A stretch of 64,000 nt of DNA from Narthecium ossifragum. Lineage: Eukaryota; Streptophyta; Magnoliopsida; Dioscoreales; Nartheciaceae. This document shows, in pieces, positions 1 to 11,600 of the stretch (within the stretch, counting starts at the first letter, position 1; the number at the start of each line of letters is the position of its first letter). The stretch spans positions 18,027,288 through 18,091,287 of the forward strand of contig OY986969.1 in NCBI GenBank assembly GCA_963920575.1, in the 5' to 3' direction. The notes beneath the pieces were generated by a model that was given only the letters and a program-made list of their open reading frames with translations, was not told the DNA's origin and made no database searches. Both the position numbers and the translations under genes were made by a program.

Positions 1-335
1 TTTTTTGTTTGTCTTTCGCTGGCATCCGTGTTTACATCAAATGCAACAGTGTCTCCCACACACGGCAATCCCAGAATAACAATAGTCTCAACGGACTTGA
101 GTTCTATCACTCTTGGTCCAATTTCAAAGAAGGAATCGTTTTTTCAGCCCAAAATGATCTCCTCTAGTAGTACAAAGTCCTTCTCAACAACTAGGAGATC
201 TAACAAGTGGATGAATGGCGTCCTAGCAAAAAGTGCACAGTGTCTCGGATGGATGCACTGTTGGAATAGGGTATTGACTGATTTCGATGAGCAACGCGCG
301 CTAATCACGAAGGCCTTCCTGCTCCCCCCTGTCAT
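1..335 (-). pseudogene. Fragment of a transposon-type ORF, cut by the window edge
   Basis: A minus-strand frame runs from about 335 to the window edge with a stop at 144-146. Past the stop it reads ELKSVETIVILGLPCVGD, the shape (hydrophobic-LGLPxxGxxV) seen in plant mobile domain and Ulp1-associated transposon ORFs. The part before the stop (RCSSKSVNTLFQQC and an LLDLLVVEKDF stretch) is helical but not diagnostic. The resemblance is from memory of family shape only, and the fragment is too short for a firm call. It could also be a low-copy gene remnant. Confidence 0.3.
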
Positions 336-369
336 AACTGTGAAAATACAACATATATGGTTATGATGA

Positions 370-654
370 CGATGTGGGAGAATGGCTAATGTAAAATATG
401 ATAACTACATACCACAAATTAAGATGACATTTAGCCGAATAAGATATGATTGTCTATTGTCTACGAATGCAACATAGCATAGAGCAAATGCATAACCACA
501 TACCACGAATTTATTAGCACATTCAACAGAATCAGATATAACTCGATTTATGCTTTGTGCAAGCATTGTTGTAATTTTGCAGACACAAACAACTCAGATG
601 TAATTGTTTGCAATACAATAGTGTCAGATCAAGGAATCTCACTGTGTAAGAACA
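370..654. other. No gene seen
   Basis: AT-rich sequence with frequent stops in all frames. I see no motif or repeat in it. Confidence 0.5.
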
Positions 655-848
655 ATTCCCACAGAAGATACAAATGCATAGGCACCCATATATAAAAAAG
701 ACAAATTCCCACAAAAGATACAAATGCATAGCCACCCATAAATAAAAAAGATAAATTCCCACAGAAGATACAAATGCATAGACACCCATGCATAAAAAAT
801 ATAAATTCTCACAAAAGATACAAATGCATAGGCACCCATACATGACAA
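655..848. repeat. 50-bp minisatellite, about 3.8 copies
   Basis: Units start at 655, 705, 755 and 805, each with ATTCYCACARAAGATACAAA followed by TGCATAGGCACCCATA-like sequence and an A-rich tail. The period is exactly 50 bp, so successive copies sit in different reading frames. This explains the long minus-strand open frames here, which are artefacts and not genes. Confidence 0.9.
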
Positions 849-983
849 AAACTAGTAGCAATATGATTACATTACTTTTCAACATTACAAGTGTTTATCA
901 AGTTAATGGTGGGAAAACATAACTGGAGTTATCACATTACAAAACTGTAGAGCAAATATTTACATACAAGGATCAACATATTG

Positions 984-1376
984 TTACAAAAAACCCTTCA
1001 CAAATATAGCTGTTACAACAATGACCAAGACCCAAGTGATAACCCGGGGTTTGCATAATTGTTCATGCATCGCTTGAGCATTTCCATTCACAACCTCCCC
1101 TCCGGCCTCGTCATGCCTAGCATGTGATTGGGTTACTGCCCGTGACCCCGACGTAATTTGTCTAGGGGATGTTGCGCATAGAGTTGAATGCGACGCATAC
1201 GGTAGCATATCTTCCCAAATGAAAAAGTCACACCCGTAACGACGTCTGAGATATGCGTCAAAGAAGCTGCCCGGATTTTACGATGTGTGGGAAACACGCC
1301 TAACGACACTCAATCCACATAGACACCTTGTGTCGGGATGAAGGTGGTTTGAGGGTGACGATGACGAATAAGACAT
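984..1376 (-). pseudogene. GRF zinc-finger small membrane protein, broken by a nonsense codon
   Basis: An ATG at 1374-1376 opens a 131-codon frame ending at 984. It starts with a serine-rich stretch, then CLCG at residues 18-21, HTS before a TAA at codon 33 (1278-1280), then NPGS and GCDFFIWEDM at 48-57. This is the layout of plant GRF zinc fingers (CxCG, NPGR, GCxFFxWxD). The third cysteine expected after NPGR is missing (FFDAY in place of FFGCP). The C-terminal 20 residues (WVLVIVVTAIFV) form one predicted membrane helix, as in many short plant GRF proteins. With a stop and a lost zinc ligand it is almost surely dead. Many such copies are carried by transposons. Confidence 0.7.
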
Positions 1377-1614
1377 CGGTCCTTTATATTGAGTTAAGCA
1401 TGATTAAAGAATAATTTCATTCAATAGCCAAAATCATAGCAACATAGACCATAAAATAAGGAAGAATGGGAGAGTAGATGTTTAAAATCAGGAAACAATA
1501 CTACCCATTAGCCCAATTGACTAGCTTATTTCATGAACTAGATTAGTGAAAAAAGAAAAACATTTTTTCAATGTGCATGATTTGATATAAGAAACCCTCC
1601 AAGTACATACCATC
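1377..1614. other. No gene seen
   Basis: AT-rich spacer between the GRF pseudogene and the first copy of the Copia flank. No open frame or motif is supported. Confidence 0.5.
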
Positions 1615-1751
1615 TATATAGAACAGTGCATCTTTTCATTTGCCACCATTCCAGGTCCTATAGTCCTTATGGAGGACTATACTATAAGCATAACTATGAG
1701 GTTTTATGATTGAAAGATCTACTTATATTATCACAAGACAAGAAGTCAAGC
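1615..1751 (+). repeat. Copia 5' flank, first copy
   Basis: Nearly identical to 7025-7192, starting ATATAGAACAGTGCATC and ending just before the Copia LTR. Relative to the second copy it lacks about 32 bp between AGTCA and AAGC, next to the LTR. The same host sequence stands in front of both LTR copies, so both descend from one insertion event. Confidence 0.9.
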
Positions 1752-2148
1752 TGTTGAGAATGCCTTGAATTAGAGAATCCGGATTTGGGTTAAGAAGGAT
1801 AGCCGGACCCATGTGTTAGGCTAGCCGGACCATATATTAACTTATCCTAATTTAAGTTCCTAATTAGGATATACACCAAAACCCTAGGATTTTCTAGGGT
1901 TAGAGAGATAGAGGAGGCGACAACCATTGAAGGGGGTGTGTGGCCGGCCTCTTCTTGGAGTTACGAGTATAGCCGGCTCCTTGTACTTCTTCCCACCATT
2001 GGCTAGTGAAAACTCTCTCTCTCCTCGCCCGTGGACGTACCTCAATCTTGAGGGAACCACGTATATCTTGTGTGTCGTGTGATTGCTTGTTGGCTTTCTC
2101 CGTTGCTTCTCTTTACTTGGTTGCGTTCATAGCATAGATTGCATAACA
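1752..2148 (+). repeat. Copia 5' LTR (397 bp)
   Basis: Starts TGTTGAGAATGCC and ends GCATAACA. It matches 7193-7588 with about ten differences by eye. It contains a CT-rich tract and two AGCCGG-containing motifs. The five bases in front (CAAGC) differ by one from the AAAGC duplication of the second copy. Confidence 0.93.
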
Positions 2149-2151
2149 AAC

Positions 2152-2163
2152 TGGTATCAGAGC
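2152..2163 (+). other. Primer binding site, initiator tRNA-Met type
   Basis: TGGTATCAGAGC, complementary to the 3' end of plant initiator tRNA-Met, lies three bases after the LTR. This fixes the LTR end and the element's orientation. Confidence 0.9.
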
Positions 2164-2190
2164 TTGGACGGAAATCATCCGGCTGTAGTT

Positions 2191-3186
2191 ATGGCGGCGA
2201 AGTTTGATGGGCAGAGCAGCAGTTTCAGTCTTTGGAGGATTAAGATGAAGGCTTTGCTAACCCAACAGGGATTACACAAGACTCTACAAGGGCAAGAAAA
2301 ATCTGGCATCAACATGGAGAATTGGGAGGACATGGATGCTAAAGCACTGAGCTCGATTCAGTTGAGTCTAGCAGACGATGTTCTTCGCGAGGTGGAGGAA
2401 GAAGATTCAGTCGCAGGTATCTAGCTGAAGTTGGAAGGCATCTACATGACGAAGTTACTTACGAACAGGCTATATATGAAACAACGCCTGTATACTTTTC
2501 GTATGCGTGAAGGTACGCCTATCAAAAATCATCTAGATGAGTTTAATCATATTTTGATGGATCTGAAAAATATTGATTGTAAAATCGAGGAGGAGGACCA
2601 AGCCCTAATTCTGTTATGTTCTTTACCGCCTTTGTATGAGCATTTTGTTACAACCTTACTATATGGGAAAGACACTATATCCATGGAGGACGCTAAAGCC
2701 AGTCTTCATTTGAAAGAGTTGAGAAAAAGGGTGTCAGGAGAGGTTCATGATCATGCAGAGGGATTGTTTGTTAGGGGAAGAACGATAGAGAAGGATGGAG
2801 CGAGTAATAGGGAACGATCCAAGTCAGCAGGGAAAAATAAGAAAAAGGGAAAGTGCAATTACTGCAAGAAACCGGGGCACTGGACAAGAGACTGTTTAAA
2901 GCTCAAGAACAAGGAAAAGGAGGACCAAAAAAGAGGGAATAACGTTGCTGGGATAGCCGAAAGTTCTGATGAGTTTTACACTGTTTTATCAGTTACAACG
3001 GGAGATTCTCGATGTGATACCGAGTGGATTTTGGATTCTGGGTGTTCCTACCACATGTGTCCGCATAAGGAGTGGTTCACCACTTATGTAGCAGTCAATG
3101 GCGGTACAATATTAATGGGAAACAACATGGCTTGTAAGTCTGTTGGTTATGGAACGATCCAACTAAGATGCACGACGGTATTGTGA
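2191..3186 (+). pseudogene. Copia gag and protease region
   Basis: The frame opens with ATG at 2191. The gag part has the usual W-R-K-M region (LWRIKMKALL) and an in-frame TAG at 2422 where the family has tryptophan. A zinc knuckle CNYCKKPGHWTRDC lies at about 2855-2896, giving nucleic-acid binding. The protease active site WILDSGCSYHMC is at about 3026-3061. The frame is lost by a shift around 3170. In a live element gag builds the particle and the aspartic protease matures the polyprotein. Confidence 0.9.
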
Positions 3187-4292
3187 GGACTTTATCGGAT
3201 GTTCGACATGTTCCAGAGCTGAAGAAAAATCTTATCTCTTTGGGTGCTCTAGATTCCATCGGTTGTGCTTTCAGTGGTGAAGGTGGAGTTTTGAAAGCCT
3301 CTAGAGGTGCACTGGTGCTGATGAAGGGTCAGAGGCGTAACAATGTCTATTCTCTTTTGGGCAGTACAGTTATGGGTTCTGCAGCAGCGGTCACTTCTTC
3401 TAAAGTTTCATATTCAGATTTGACTCGGTTGTGGCATATGCGTCTTAGGCATATGAGCGAGAGAGGGATGACAGTGTTGAGCAATCATGGTCTTCTCTGT
3501 GGGCAGAAAACTGAGAGGCTGGATTTTTGCGAGCATTGTGTCTACGGCAAGCAGTGCAGAGTGAAATTCAGTACAACTGTTCATCGCACCAAAGGGACGG
3601 TGGATTAATTCCACTCGGATCTTTGGGGTCCCGCTGAGGTAACCTCTAAAGGTGGTTTTCGTTACTTTATGAGTATTATTGATGATTTCTCTCGTAAAGT
3701 TTGGGTGTATATGCTAAAACATAAAAGTGATGCTTTCAGTACTTTCAAGCAGTTTAAGATTTTGATAGAGAATCAGACAGGCAAGAAAATTAAACGCTTG
3801 AGAACTGACAATGGCATGGAGTTTTGTCTTCATGAATTTAATGAGTTTTGCATAAATGAGGGAATTGTGAGGCATCATACAGTGAGAAAGACCCCTCAGC
3901 AAAACGGTGTTGCTGAACGGATGAACATGACTCTCTTGGAGAAGGCGCGGTGTATGCTATCCAATGCTGGTCTGGGCAAAGATTTTTGGGCTGAAGCTAT
4001 TTCCACAGTATGCTACTTGGTGAATAGATCTCCATCGACTGCTATTGAGTGCAAGACTCCGTTTGAGGTATGGTCCGGCCATAAAGCTGATTATTCTATA
4101 CTGCGTGTGTTTGGGTGTCCAGCTTATGCTCATGTGAATGAGGGAAAATTGGAGCCACGGGCCAAGAAGTGTATTTTCTTGGGTTATCGGGCAGGTGTGA
4201 AAGGGTACAGACTATGGTGTCCGGAAACCTCAAAGCTTTTGATCAGTAGAGATGTTACTTTTGATGAAACCTCTATGATTAAGGGATCTTAG
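3168..4292 (+). pseudogene. Copia integrase region
   Basis: Continues in the shifted frame. The HHCC zinc-binding N-terminus is visible (LWHMRLRHMSERG, CEHCVYGKQC). The catalytic core has the first acid in HSDLWGP, the second in RTDNGMEF and the glutamate in QQNGVAERMN. An in-frame TAA at 3606 replaces a sense codon just before the first catalytic acid, and a TAG lies near 4290. All fragments downstream stay in one frame, so apart from one shift the decay is by nonsense changes. Confidence 0.9.
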
Positions 4293-4322
4293 CAGGTTGA
4301 AAGTGTAGTTGAGAAACCAAGG

Positions 4323-5525
4323 GTGTCAAAGCAGGTGGAGCTTCTGTATGAACCTTCTGTCACATGGAAGGATGATCGTGATCAGCAAGTTGAAAAGGAG
4401 TTCAGAAGTTCAGATGCAGAGGATGATGTACCAGTAGAGCAACCACGCACTATTGCTAAAGATAGGCCAAGGAGAGAGATTCAGCCTCCTGAGAAATATG
4501 CGGCGTATTCTGAGATGGTGGCCTATGCTTTATCAGTTGCTGAAACAGTGGAGTATGATGAGCCATCGACCTATGCAGAAGCTGTTTCGAGCAATGAGAG
4601 TGCGCAGTGGTGTGTTGCTATGAATGAGGAGATTGAGTCTCTTCAGAAAAACCGGACTTGAGAATTGGTAGAACCATTGAAGAATAGGAGGATTGTTGGG
4701 TGCAAGTGGGTCTTCAAGCGCAAGCCAGGTATTCCAGGGGTTGAAGAGGCGCGGTTCAAAGCTCGGCTAGTGGCGAAAGGATTCAGTCAAAAGGAAGGTG
4801 TCGACTACAATGAGGTATTCTCACTAGTTGTTAAACACAATTCCATTCGCACTTTACTTGCTATTGTTGCGTGTTATGATCTTGAGTTAGAGCAACTTGA
4901 TGTCAAAACTGCATTTTTGCATGGGGAGCTTGAGGAATAGATTTATATGCGTCAACCTGAGGGATTTATTGTCTCTGGTAAGGAAGATCATGTGTGCTTA
5001 CTTCATAAGTCGTTATATGGACTAAAGCAATCTCCTAGGCAGTGGTATAAAAGGTTTGATGCATTCATGATTAGTCAATCTTATTCCAGGAGTGAATATG
5101 ATAGCTGTGTATATTTTTGGAAACTCCCAGATGGTTTGTTTATCTATTTACTGTTGTATGTTGATGATATGCTAATCGCTGCCAAGAGTGTATCAGAAAT
5201 CAGCAGGTTAAAGCAACAGTTAGCCGGTGAATTTGAGATGAAAGATTTGGGTGCAGCAAAACGAATTTTGGGTATGGAGATTAGCAGGAATCGAGGAGAT
5301 GGTAAGCTATTCTTAAACCAGAAGTCATATATTCTCAAAGTGTTGGAACGGTTTGCCGTGCAGTACTCGAAGCCAGTTAGTACCCCTTTGGCAGCACATT
5401 TTTGACTTTCATCTGAGCAGTCACCGAAATCTGAGGGAGAGGAAAAGCTTATGGCGCGGGTTCCGTATTCAAGCGCTGTTGGAAGCCTTATGTACGCCAT
5501 GTTATGTACTCGTCCTGACATTTCA
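4323..5525 (+). pseudogene. Copia reverse transcriptase region, truncated
   Basis: RT landmarks are in order: CKWVFKRK, FKARLVAKGF, LEQLDVKTAFLHGELEE, YMRQPEGF, LYGLKQSPRQW and the catalytic LYVDDM at about 5155. Nonsense codons sit at about 4659 (TGA, family has W), 4938 (TAG, family has E) and 5403. The sequence breaks after LCTRPDIS at about 5525, where the Gypsy LTR begins, so the end of RT and all RNase H are missing. Confidence 0.92.
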
Positions 5526-7024
5526 TGTCGCGCCCCGACCCGCGGACGCCAAACCGGGCCAGGACACGAGGGCGAAAACCTACAACTACTAGCCTCAACT
5601 GGTGGAAACAGTTGAAACTAACACACAGCTGGCGAAAACAGCTGACAACAGGCACAAGGCGGAAGCAAACATAACAACATCTATTACAAAACAGATATAA
5701 CAGAGTTACACAAGGGTTCTAGTACAACAAGTTTACAAGGGATCAACAACAGTCCCCAAAAAGAGCTACAACACCCACCGGGGTCTCCGCAAATGCATAA
5801 ACAAAACCATCCTGACCCTCAGATATGGCCAGGAGCCGGCGCGCTGCCACGAGACAATCGAGGGGGAAGCACCGGAGAGGAGCTGGGACCCGCACCTGCA
5901 AACAACACAATCCAGGTAGGAATGGGCAACAGCTCAGCAGGGTCCTACTCTACCACTCTCACTAAGAAGGCAACACCAAACGAACCAACCCTGAAGCCAA
6001 TTACTGAGGCTTGCCAAGGATCCCATAAATCCCGTCAATAACCCGAAGGGCTCCTGTCCCAAGTACGCCCCTCCGACAACCACTGCTCAGGGGTGGCCAA
6101 CTCCGACAATCCCTGACACAGGGTGGACATGACGCTACTAGTAGGACACCCTTCTCCAAGCGGGATCTCCACACTTGGCGGAACGACCGAGATTAAGACT
6201 ACCATCTCTCAGTACTCCAAGCAACAGAGCCCACACGACCCCTAACTCCCGACCAAAGACTAAGTCTAGCCAGGGAGTCCATCGATCCCATCGATGTCTC
6301 TCCCTCCCTCCAGGGTTCCTGTCCAACGTACGTCCCTCCGACAGCCACTGCTCGAGTACTGGGCTACCTCCGACGGTCCCTGACACAGGGTGGACCAGAC
6401 GATACCTGTAGGACACCCTCACCCATACTGGACACCAGCATGGGGATACAAGTCGGGGTAACGGCCTCTACCACTTAGCCTTTGATCACCGAAGTCCACG
6501 GGTCAATCCCACCCAGTCTAACATAGCATGTCTAATGCATAGGAAACAGGGCAGGATATGAGTAGGGAAAGCAGTAACAAACAACACAACAAGGGCACAC
6601 CTTCGGCCCATTTAGGCTAAGCACTCCCGAGGATCATGACTTCCTCGGTTCACCACAAAGCGGTAAAGGGCATACCGTCAGCCCATTTATACTATACATC
6701 CCGAGAGGCATCACCCTCTCGGTTCCACCACAAAGCGATAAGCATTCAAACATGATGAGTAACAAGATAAGCCCCAAGGGCAGAACTGTCAAAACCACTT
6801 ACATGCGAAGCCCCGCGGGCAAGACAGCATTTAAAACCATAAAAGTCCTCCCTGCATCAAAGGAGATCGATCTCATGTAGCAATGAGATCAATCTGCCTC
6901 GAGGCGATAGGCACCCCTCCTGGTCACCCCGACGGGATCGATCTCCACCCATATGGAGATCGATCTCGTAGGTGACGTAGGACGCACTGACGCCAGCCGC
7001 CAAGAGATCGATCTCCCTCCCAGG
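5526..7024 (-). mobile_element. Truncated Gypsy LTR, inverted relative to the copy at 42661-44847
   Basis: Starts TGTCGCGCCCCGACC, the reverse complement of the end of the complete solo LTR at 42661-44847, and follows it to about position 43603 there. It carries an extra internal duplication: CCCTCCGACARCCACTGCTC and CTGACACAGGGTGGAC each occur twice, around 6064-6130 and 6328-6395. The far end is lost at 7024, where the second Copia flank begins. Four exact GATCGATC palindromes lie at 6865, 6936, 6958 and 7006. Open frames inside are not genes. Confidence 0.85.
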
Positions 7025-7187
7025 ATATAGAACAGTGCATCTTTTCATTTGCCACCATTCCAGGTCCTATAGTCCTTATGGAGGACTATACTATAAGCAT
7101 AACTATGAGGTTTTATGATTGAAATATCTACTTATATTATCACAAGACAAGAAGTCATCTCAGGAGAACATAGTGGCCATTCGAAGC
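7025..7187 (+). repeat. Copia 5' flank, second copy
   Basis: Matches 1615-1751 but keeps about 32 extra bases (TCTCAGGAGAACATAGTGG onward) next to the insertion site. It is the less damaged version of the original flank. Confidence 0.9.
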
Positions 7188-7192
7188 AAAGC

Positions 7193-7588
7193 TGTTGAGA
7201 ATGCCTTGAATTAGAGAATCCGGATTTGGGTTAAGAAGGATAGCCGGACCCATGTGTTAGGCTAGCCGGACCATATATTAACTTATCCTAATTAAGTTCC
7301 TAATTAGGATATACACCAAAACCCTAGGATTTTCTAGGATTAGAGAGATAGAGGAGGCGGCGGCCATTGAAGGGGGTGTGTGGCCGGCCTCTTCTTAGAG
7401 TTACGAGTATAGCCGGCTCCTTGTACTTCTTCCCACCATTAGCTAGTGAAAACTCTCTCTCTCCTCGCCCGTGGACATACCTCAATCTTGAGGGAACCAC
7501 GTATATCTTGTCTGTCGTGTGATTGCTTGTTGGCTTTCTTCGTTGCTTCTCTTTACTTGGTTGCGTTCATAGCATTGATTGCATAACA
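7193..7588 (+). mobile_element. Copia solo LTR (396 bp) with perfect target duplication
   Basis: TGTTGAG...GCATAACA flanked by AAAGC at 7188-7192 and AAAGC at 7589-7593. No primer binding site follows. A lone LTR between intact duplications is the usual product of LTR-LTR recombination. It lies about 1.06 kb upstream of the dehydrogenase start codon. Confidence 0.92.
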
Positions 7589-7593
7589 AAAGC

Positions 7594-8651
7594 TGTGTAG
7601 AGAAGAGCAAACCATGTTCACAGACCAGAGGCAGAGAAACATCACTATATAAATGAAGAAGAAACTAATACAATGCACACATCACAGGTAGAATCACTTT
7701 TCTTCAAAGGACAACTGAACAAGAAGGTTTCAAAAATCTTTTCAAATCTTATAAGGTAGAAAGAGGTCATGAACAAACAAAAAGAAGAACAAAATGGTAT
7801 TACACAAAGAATTTATTAGACTTAACTGATGAAAAAATGGAACCACATTTGAAAACTATGAACTGCAGAGCAAACTCTAAAAAACCATAATTCAGTTCGA
7901 CAACTGATGGGAAAAAAATGCCTGTCATTACCACAAAGATCTAGATGCATTGCCATAAAAAAAAATTCTGAAAAAGTAAAACTCATTTAAAGCAATGCAA
8001 GTAAGTGTGGTAACCAAGAAAGCACTCGAACATCCCTACCGACCACAATCCTAGAAGATGGATCAAACAAATACCTTTGGTGCCGAGTAGAGAGCGAGGG
8101 GGCGACCGGCTTGGGATGCTGAGCATAAGAGCGGGCGGAGTGTGGATAGGGCGAGCTCCGATCGACGGTGCCAAGCTAGGGTTTTGTTTCGGAGCGTGCG
8201 AAGGGGGTTTGGAAGCTGCGAAGGGTGGGTGGCGAACAATGAGCTGCCGACAGTCGAAGCGAGCGAAGGGGGTTTGGGGGTTTGGAAGTTTGGAAGCTTG
8301 CGAAGGAAGCCTTTTATGTTAACGGGTGGTTCATGTTAACGGGGTCATCTTGCAAACGGGCTCATCTTGCAAACGGGCTCGGACCCATTAAGTAACACAC
8401 CTTAGCTCGGCATGTGCATTACACACGTCAGTTGGCCGTGTGTACAAATCATTTTTCAATCATTTTTGTTCGGACCTGTAACCAGACCGGGTACGCGGAT
8501 CGGGTTATCGGGTAATCGGGTAGCAGCCTCTGGCGACGTCACCGTCTCCATGGGAGACCGACAGATGGAGGCGTTCGCCGGACCCATACGGCGAGAACAT
8601 CTCGTCCGTCGGCTCTTATGAGGGTGATCGCGTCACGCCGTCGGCTCCGCG
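7594..8651 (+). promoter_or_regulatory. Upstream region of the dehydrogenase gene
   Basis: AT-rich to about 8080, then GC-rich. On the minus strand 8160-8185 reads AAACCCTAG within GC-rich sequence, like a plant 5' leader (telo-box). A possible splice donor (AAAG-GTATTTG) follows on that strand near 8073, so a broken divergent first exon is possible. A short direct repeat (CATCTTGCAAACGGGCTC) occurs twice at 8347-8382. A clear TATA box is not seen near 8652. Open frames at 8077-8322 and 8142-8339 overlap each other without motifs. Confidence 0.4.
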
Positions 8652-11600
8652 ATGCTTGGAGTCCTCGCGCGCTTCGCCCTCCGCAGCCCCGCCCGCCGTG
8701 CCACCATCTCCAGGTGAATCCATTTCTAGGGTTCTTTCTTTCTTTAGATCTTTTCGATTCGTGCTGCTGCTATTAGTATCGTTATATTAAGTCCTTCCTG
8801 CAAGTACTGATGTATTTTCTTGCTATTATATTTTGTGTGTTTTTGATCCGATTGTTAGCTTGTTTTTGCAATGAGTTCTATCTGATTACCATCATTCTTG
8901 AAATGATTTCCACAGCACCCATAAGCATTAAAATCAGTCATTGATAGTAAGCCAAATGGCTTCAGCCAGTTGGCGGCGTTCTGGAATTCCGTTATTCTTG
9001 AAGCCTTGGAGGACCTCTGAGATCCACCTAAAAATATAATTGCTTTAGACTTATATGTAGAGGCATGGCTAACTATAAGTTTGGTGATAAAATGTCAATA
9101 TGAATAATAGTGCAGACACCAGGATACTTGAAGGATAGCAATGGGGCATTGTCAGTATCTCAATAACATATTTTCACTGTTTTAGTCTAACATATATAAT
9201 TAGACTACTGCCGTGGGATTTTCTGGAATTTCTTCTGGTGTCCGATGCCTTTGTAAAAAATGTTATGCGCTTTTAGAGCTTCTTTTAATGAAGGATAATA
9301 TAATTGAGCTTCTTTTTAGGAGATCATGCAACTACCTCTTGATATTTGTGGTGTTCTTTTGTTTTTTGTTTTTTAGGATAAGATGGGTTCTCTTATGCTC
9401 TAGATCCATTTGTGTGACTCATTTCTCTTTCTTTAAGGGCTGAACCATTATTTCATCCTCGAAAATCTAGGGACTTGTTTGTGTCAGCTAACAACGTTGC
9501 GTAAGCCTCTAAGTCTGAATTAAGCTCATAAACTCTTCCAGTGCAGATTTCTCGAAAGGAGCTGAGCAAATGATGGAGGATAGTCATAACCAGGTCACCC
9601 GTGTGTTGTTCTGTGGCTTTCATTTTCCGGCTTCTCAGAATTATACACGTGAATATCTGAAGAGCTATCCATTTATCCAGGTTCTCTTTCCTTGCTTGGC
9701 TGTTAGTCTTTCTATCATTTTCTGATTATGCAGAGCATGCTTCTGTTAGTTTCTTGATTTTATGTTAGGTGAACCTTGATTCGTGTAATGTGTGTGTATA
9801 TATATAGTATTCATATGAATAATTTATGTCCATATCTATCTATATAGTCGTATGCGTTTGGTTATGAAAGTCTTAAGGATTAATATAAATATGCTTCTAA
9901 TTAATAAAAAATATGGACTCCTAGCAACCATGACACATGCCATGCAAAAAACATACATTCATCTTTTAACTATCCAGGTACCCTAACTTAATAAGTAATA
10001 ATCATATGCGAGACATATATGTAAAGAAGACTCTAGGCACAATTACGGGATGCATTTTTCTGGGTTAATGTGCTAGGCAGCATAAGTTGTGCCGCCTATA
10101 CATATCATGCTGGTAATTTATTTGCAGAATACTTGTTGAGTATTGTAGCACAACTGCCCAAAGAAGGTTTTGGACAATTCTGAATGGACCAGAAACCAAC
10201 TTCATACTTATTTTAAAAAAGAAAATCCTGGCCCCTCTAGCTCTTCTCTCATGGTGGTCATCCTCACCTCACAACTCTGACGCTGAGCTATCCTCTTCTC
10301 CTTCTGAGCTTTCATCTTCTATTGTCATCCTCTCTTCCCGATGCCAAAAGCTGGTGCCAACTGTACTGGAGTGGTCGCTCTTTATTCAACGCTCATTTGC
10401 TCTTTAATTCACTTTGCTCGCACCACTTGCTGCTCGCAGGCTTCTCTTCCAGGAGCATCTTCCATAGGATACAATCCCTACACAGTCATCCCATCTTGAG
10501 GCTTTTGAAGCGGAGCTTGTTATTCTCGCCAATGCAAGATCGTTTCATATACCCGGCCGCAAAAATGTCCAATCTCCTCTACTTTATGTACTAAATGTAG
10601 CTGCACTTTCTTTCGTCGATTTCATGTCCAAACGATTTGCAACAAGATGGGAAAACCTTCCATCCTTGTACTTCTTTCTCTTCAAAAACCAATTTGAAAT
10701 TTTCAATTAAAGGTTTTCGACAATTATGACAAGGTTTTCGACTTCTGCACAAAAGTCAAGAACCAAAAATTAAGATAAAGATATAAAAAATTCCAATAAA
10801 AGATGAAGGAAGAACAAGATTGGACGAAGGTAAATCGAAAACATGCTTCTAGCCGCTTAAAAATATATCAAAATAAACAACTGGAACATAACAGGTCAAT
10901 AAAATTGGAATGAGGATCCATCGTGTTTAACGTGATCCAATAATGACAGTTACAGTGATTTCTCTCGAGAAGTAGAAAAATCACTTCTACTCCTGTCTGT
11001 GACAAGGACAGCATGCCTCCTGAGCTACATCAGTAATGTGGACGTCGGAACACGCTAGTGACCACCATCTAGACATGGAGCGGCACAGCTGGTGCATTGC
11101 TCTTGGTCCACACCACGCCGTGGCTTCTCATCAGGTTCCTCCAATTCGACGTGAAGGTACCAAATCCTCGCCTACCCAATTATCTAAGTTGAATATTATT
11201 AGCTATGAAGTATGGACATGGACACGACACGAACACGGCGATTTTTCCAAAATGTAGGACATGACACGGCGGGGACACGCAAAAAAATGTATCTATAGAA
11301 TATGTTGTATATGTCATCTGTATAAGAATATTTCATTCAAAGATACTAAAAATGTATCTTAAACAACAGTTTGTTTCATCAAATGCTTCACATTCAGATG
11401 CATTACTACTAGCTGAACCACTGCCAGCCATAACACCCTCAACTGAAGAGATATACATAAAGAAAACCAATAAGATCACCGTATTAAAGGCTCCTAAAAT
11501 GCATCTGCTGATTGTGGATGTTCAAAAGCAAGAAAAAAAGCATGAAAAAACCAGAAATGAGGAAAGTAGGCTTGTGGATGCTCATAAGCATCTGCTAGAT

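Larger units (their letters stand above)
1752..5525 (+). mobile_element. Decayed Ty1/Copia retrotransposon, 3' end missing
   Basis: The order is 5' LTR, primer binding site, gag, protease, integrase, reverse transcriptase, which is Copia order (integrase before RT). The element stops inside RT at 5525, where a Gypsy LTR begins with TG. The RNase H domain and 3' LTR are absent here. One frameshift near 3170 and several nonsense codons make it non-autonomous. The motif style (one CCHC knuckle, DSG protease, LYVDDM RT) fits the Tork/TNT1-like Copia group, an inference from pattern only. Confidence 0.92.

Noticed and set aside
655..848. CRISPR-like regular repeats
   Set aside because: Head-to-tail units with no unique spacers, in a plant nuclear context.
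532..885. Minus-strand open frames with repeated YGCLCICIFC peptides
   Set aside because: Produced by the 50-bp minisatellite; the period is not a multiple of three and no start or family supports a gene.
2152..2163. tRNA gene signal
   Set aside because: It is the 12-base primer binding site complementary to tRNA-Met, not a tRNA.
6138..6422. Overlapping frames on both strands
   Set aside because: Inside the truncated Gypsy LTR and its internal duplication.
8077..8339. Two plus-strand frames upstream of the dehydrogenase
   Set aside because: Overlapping GC-rich frames without family resemblance; more likely promoter or a broken divergent leader.
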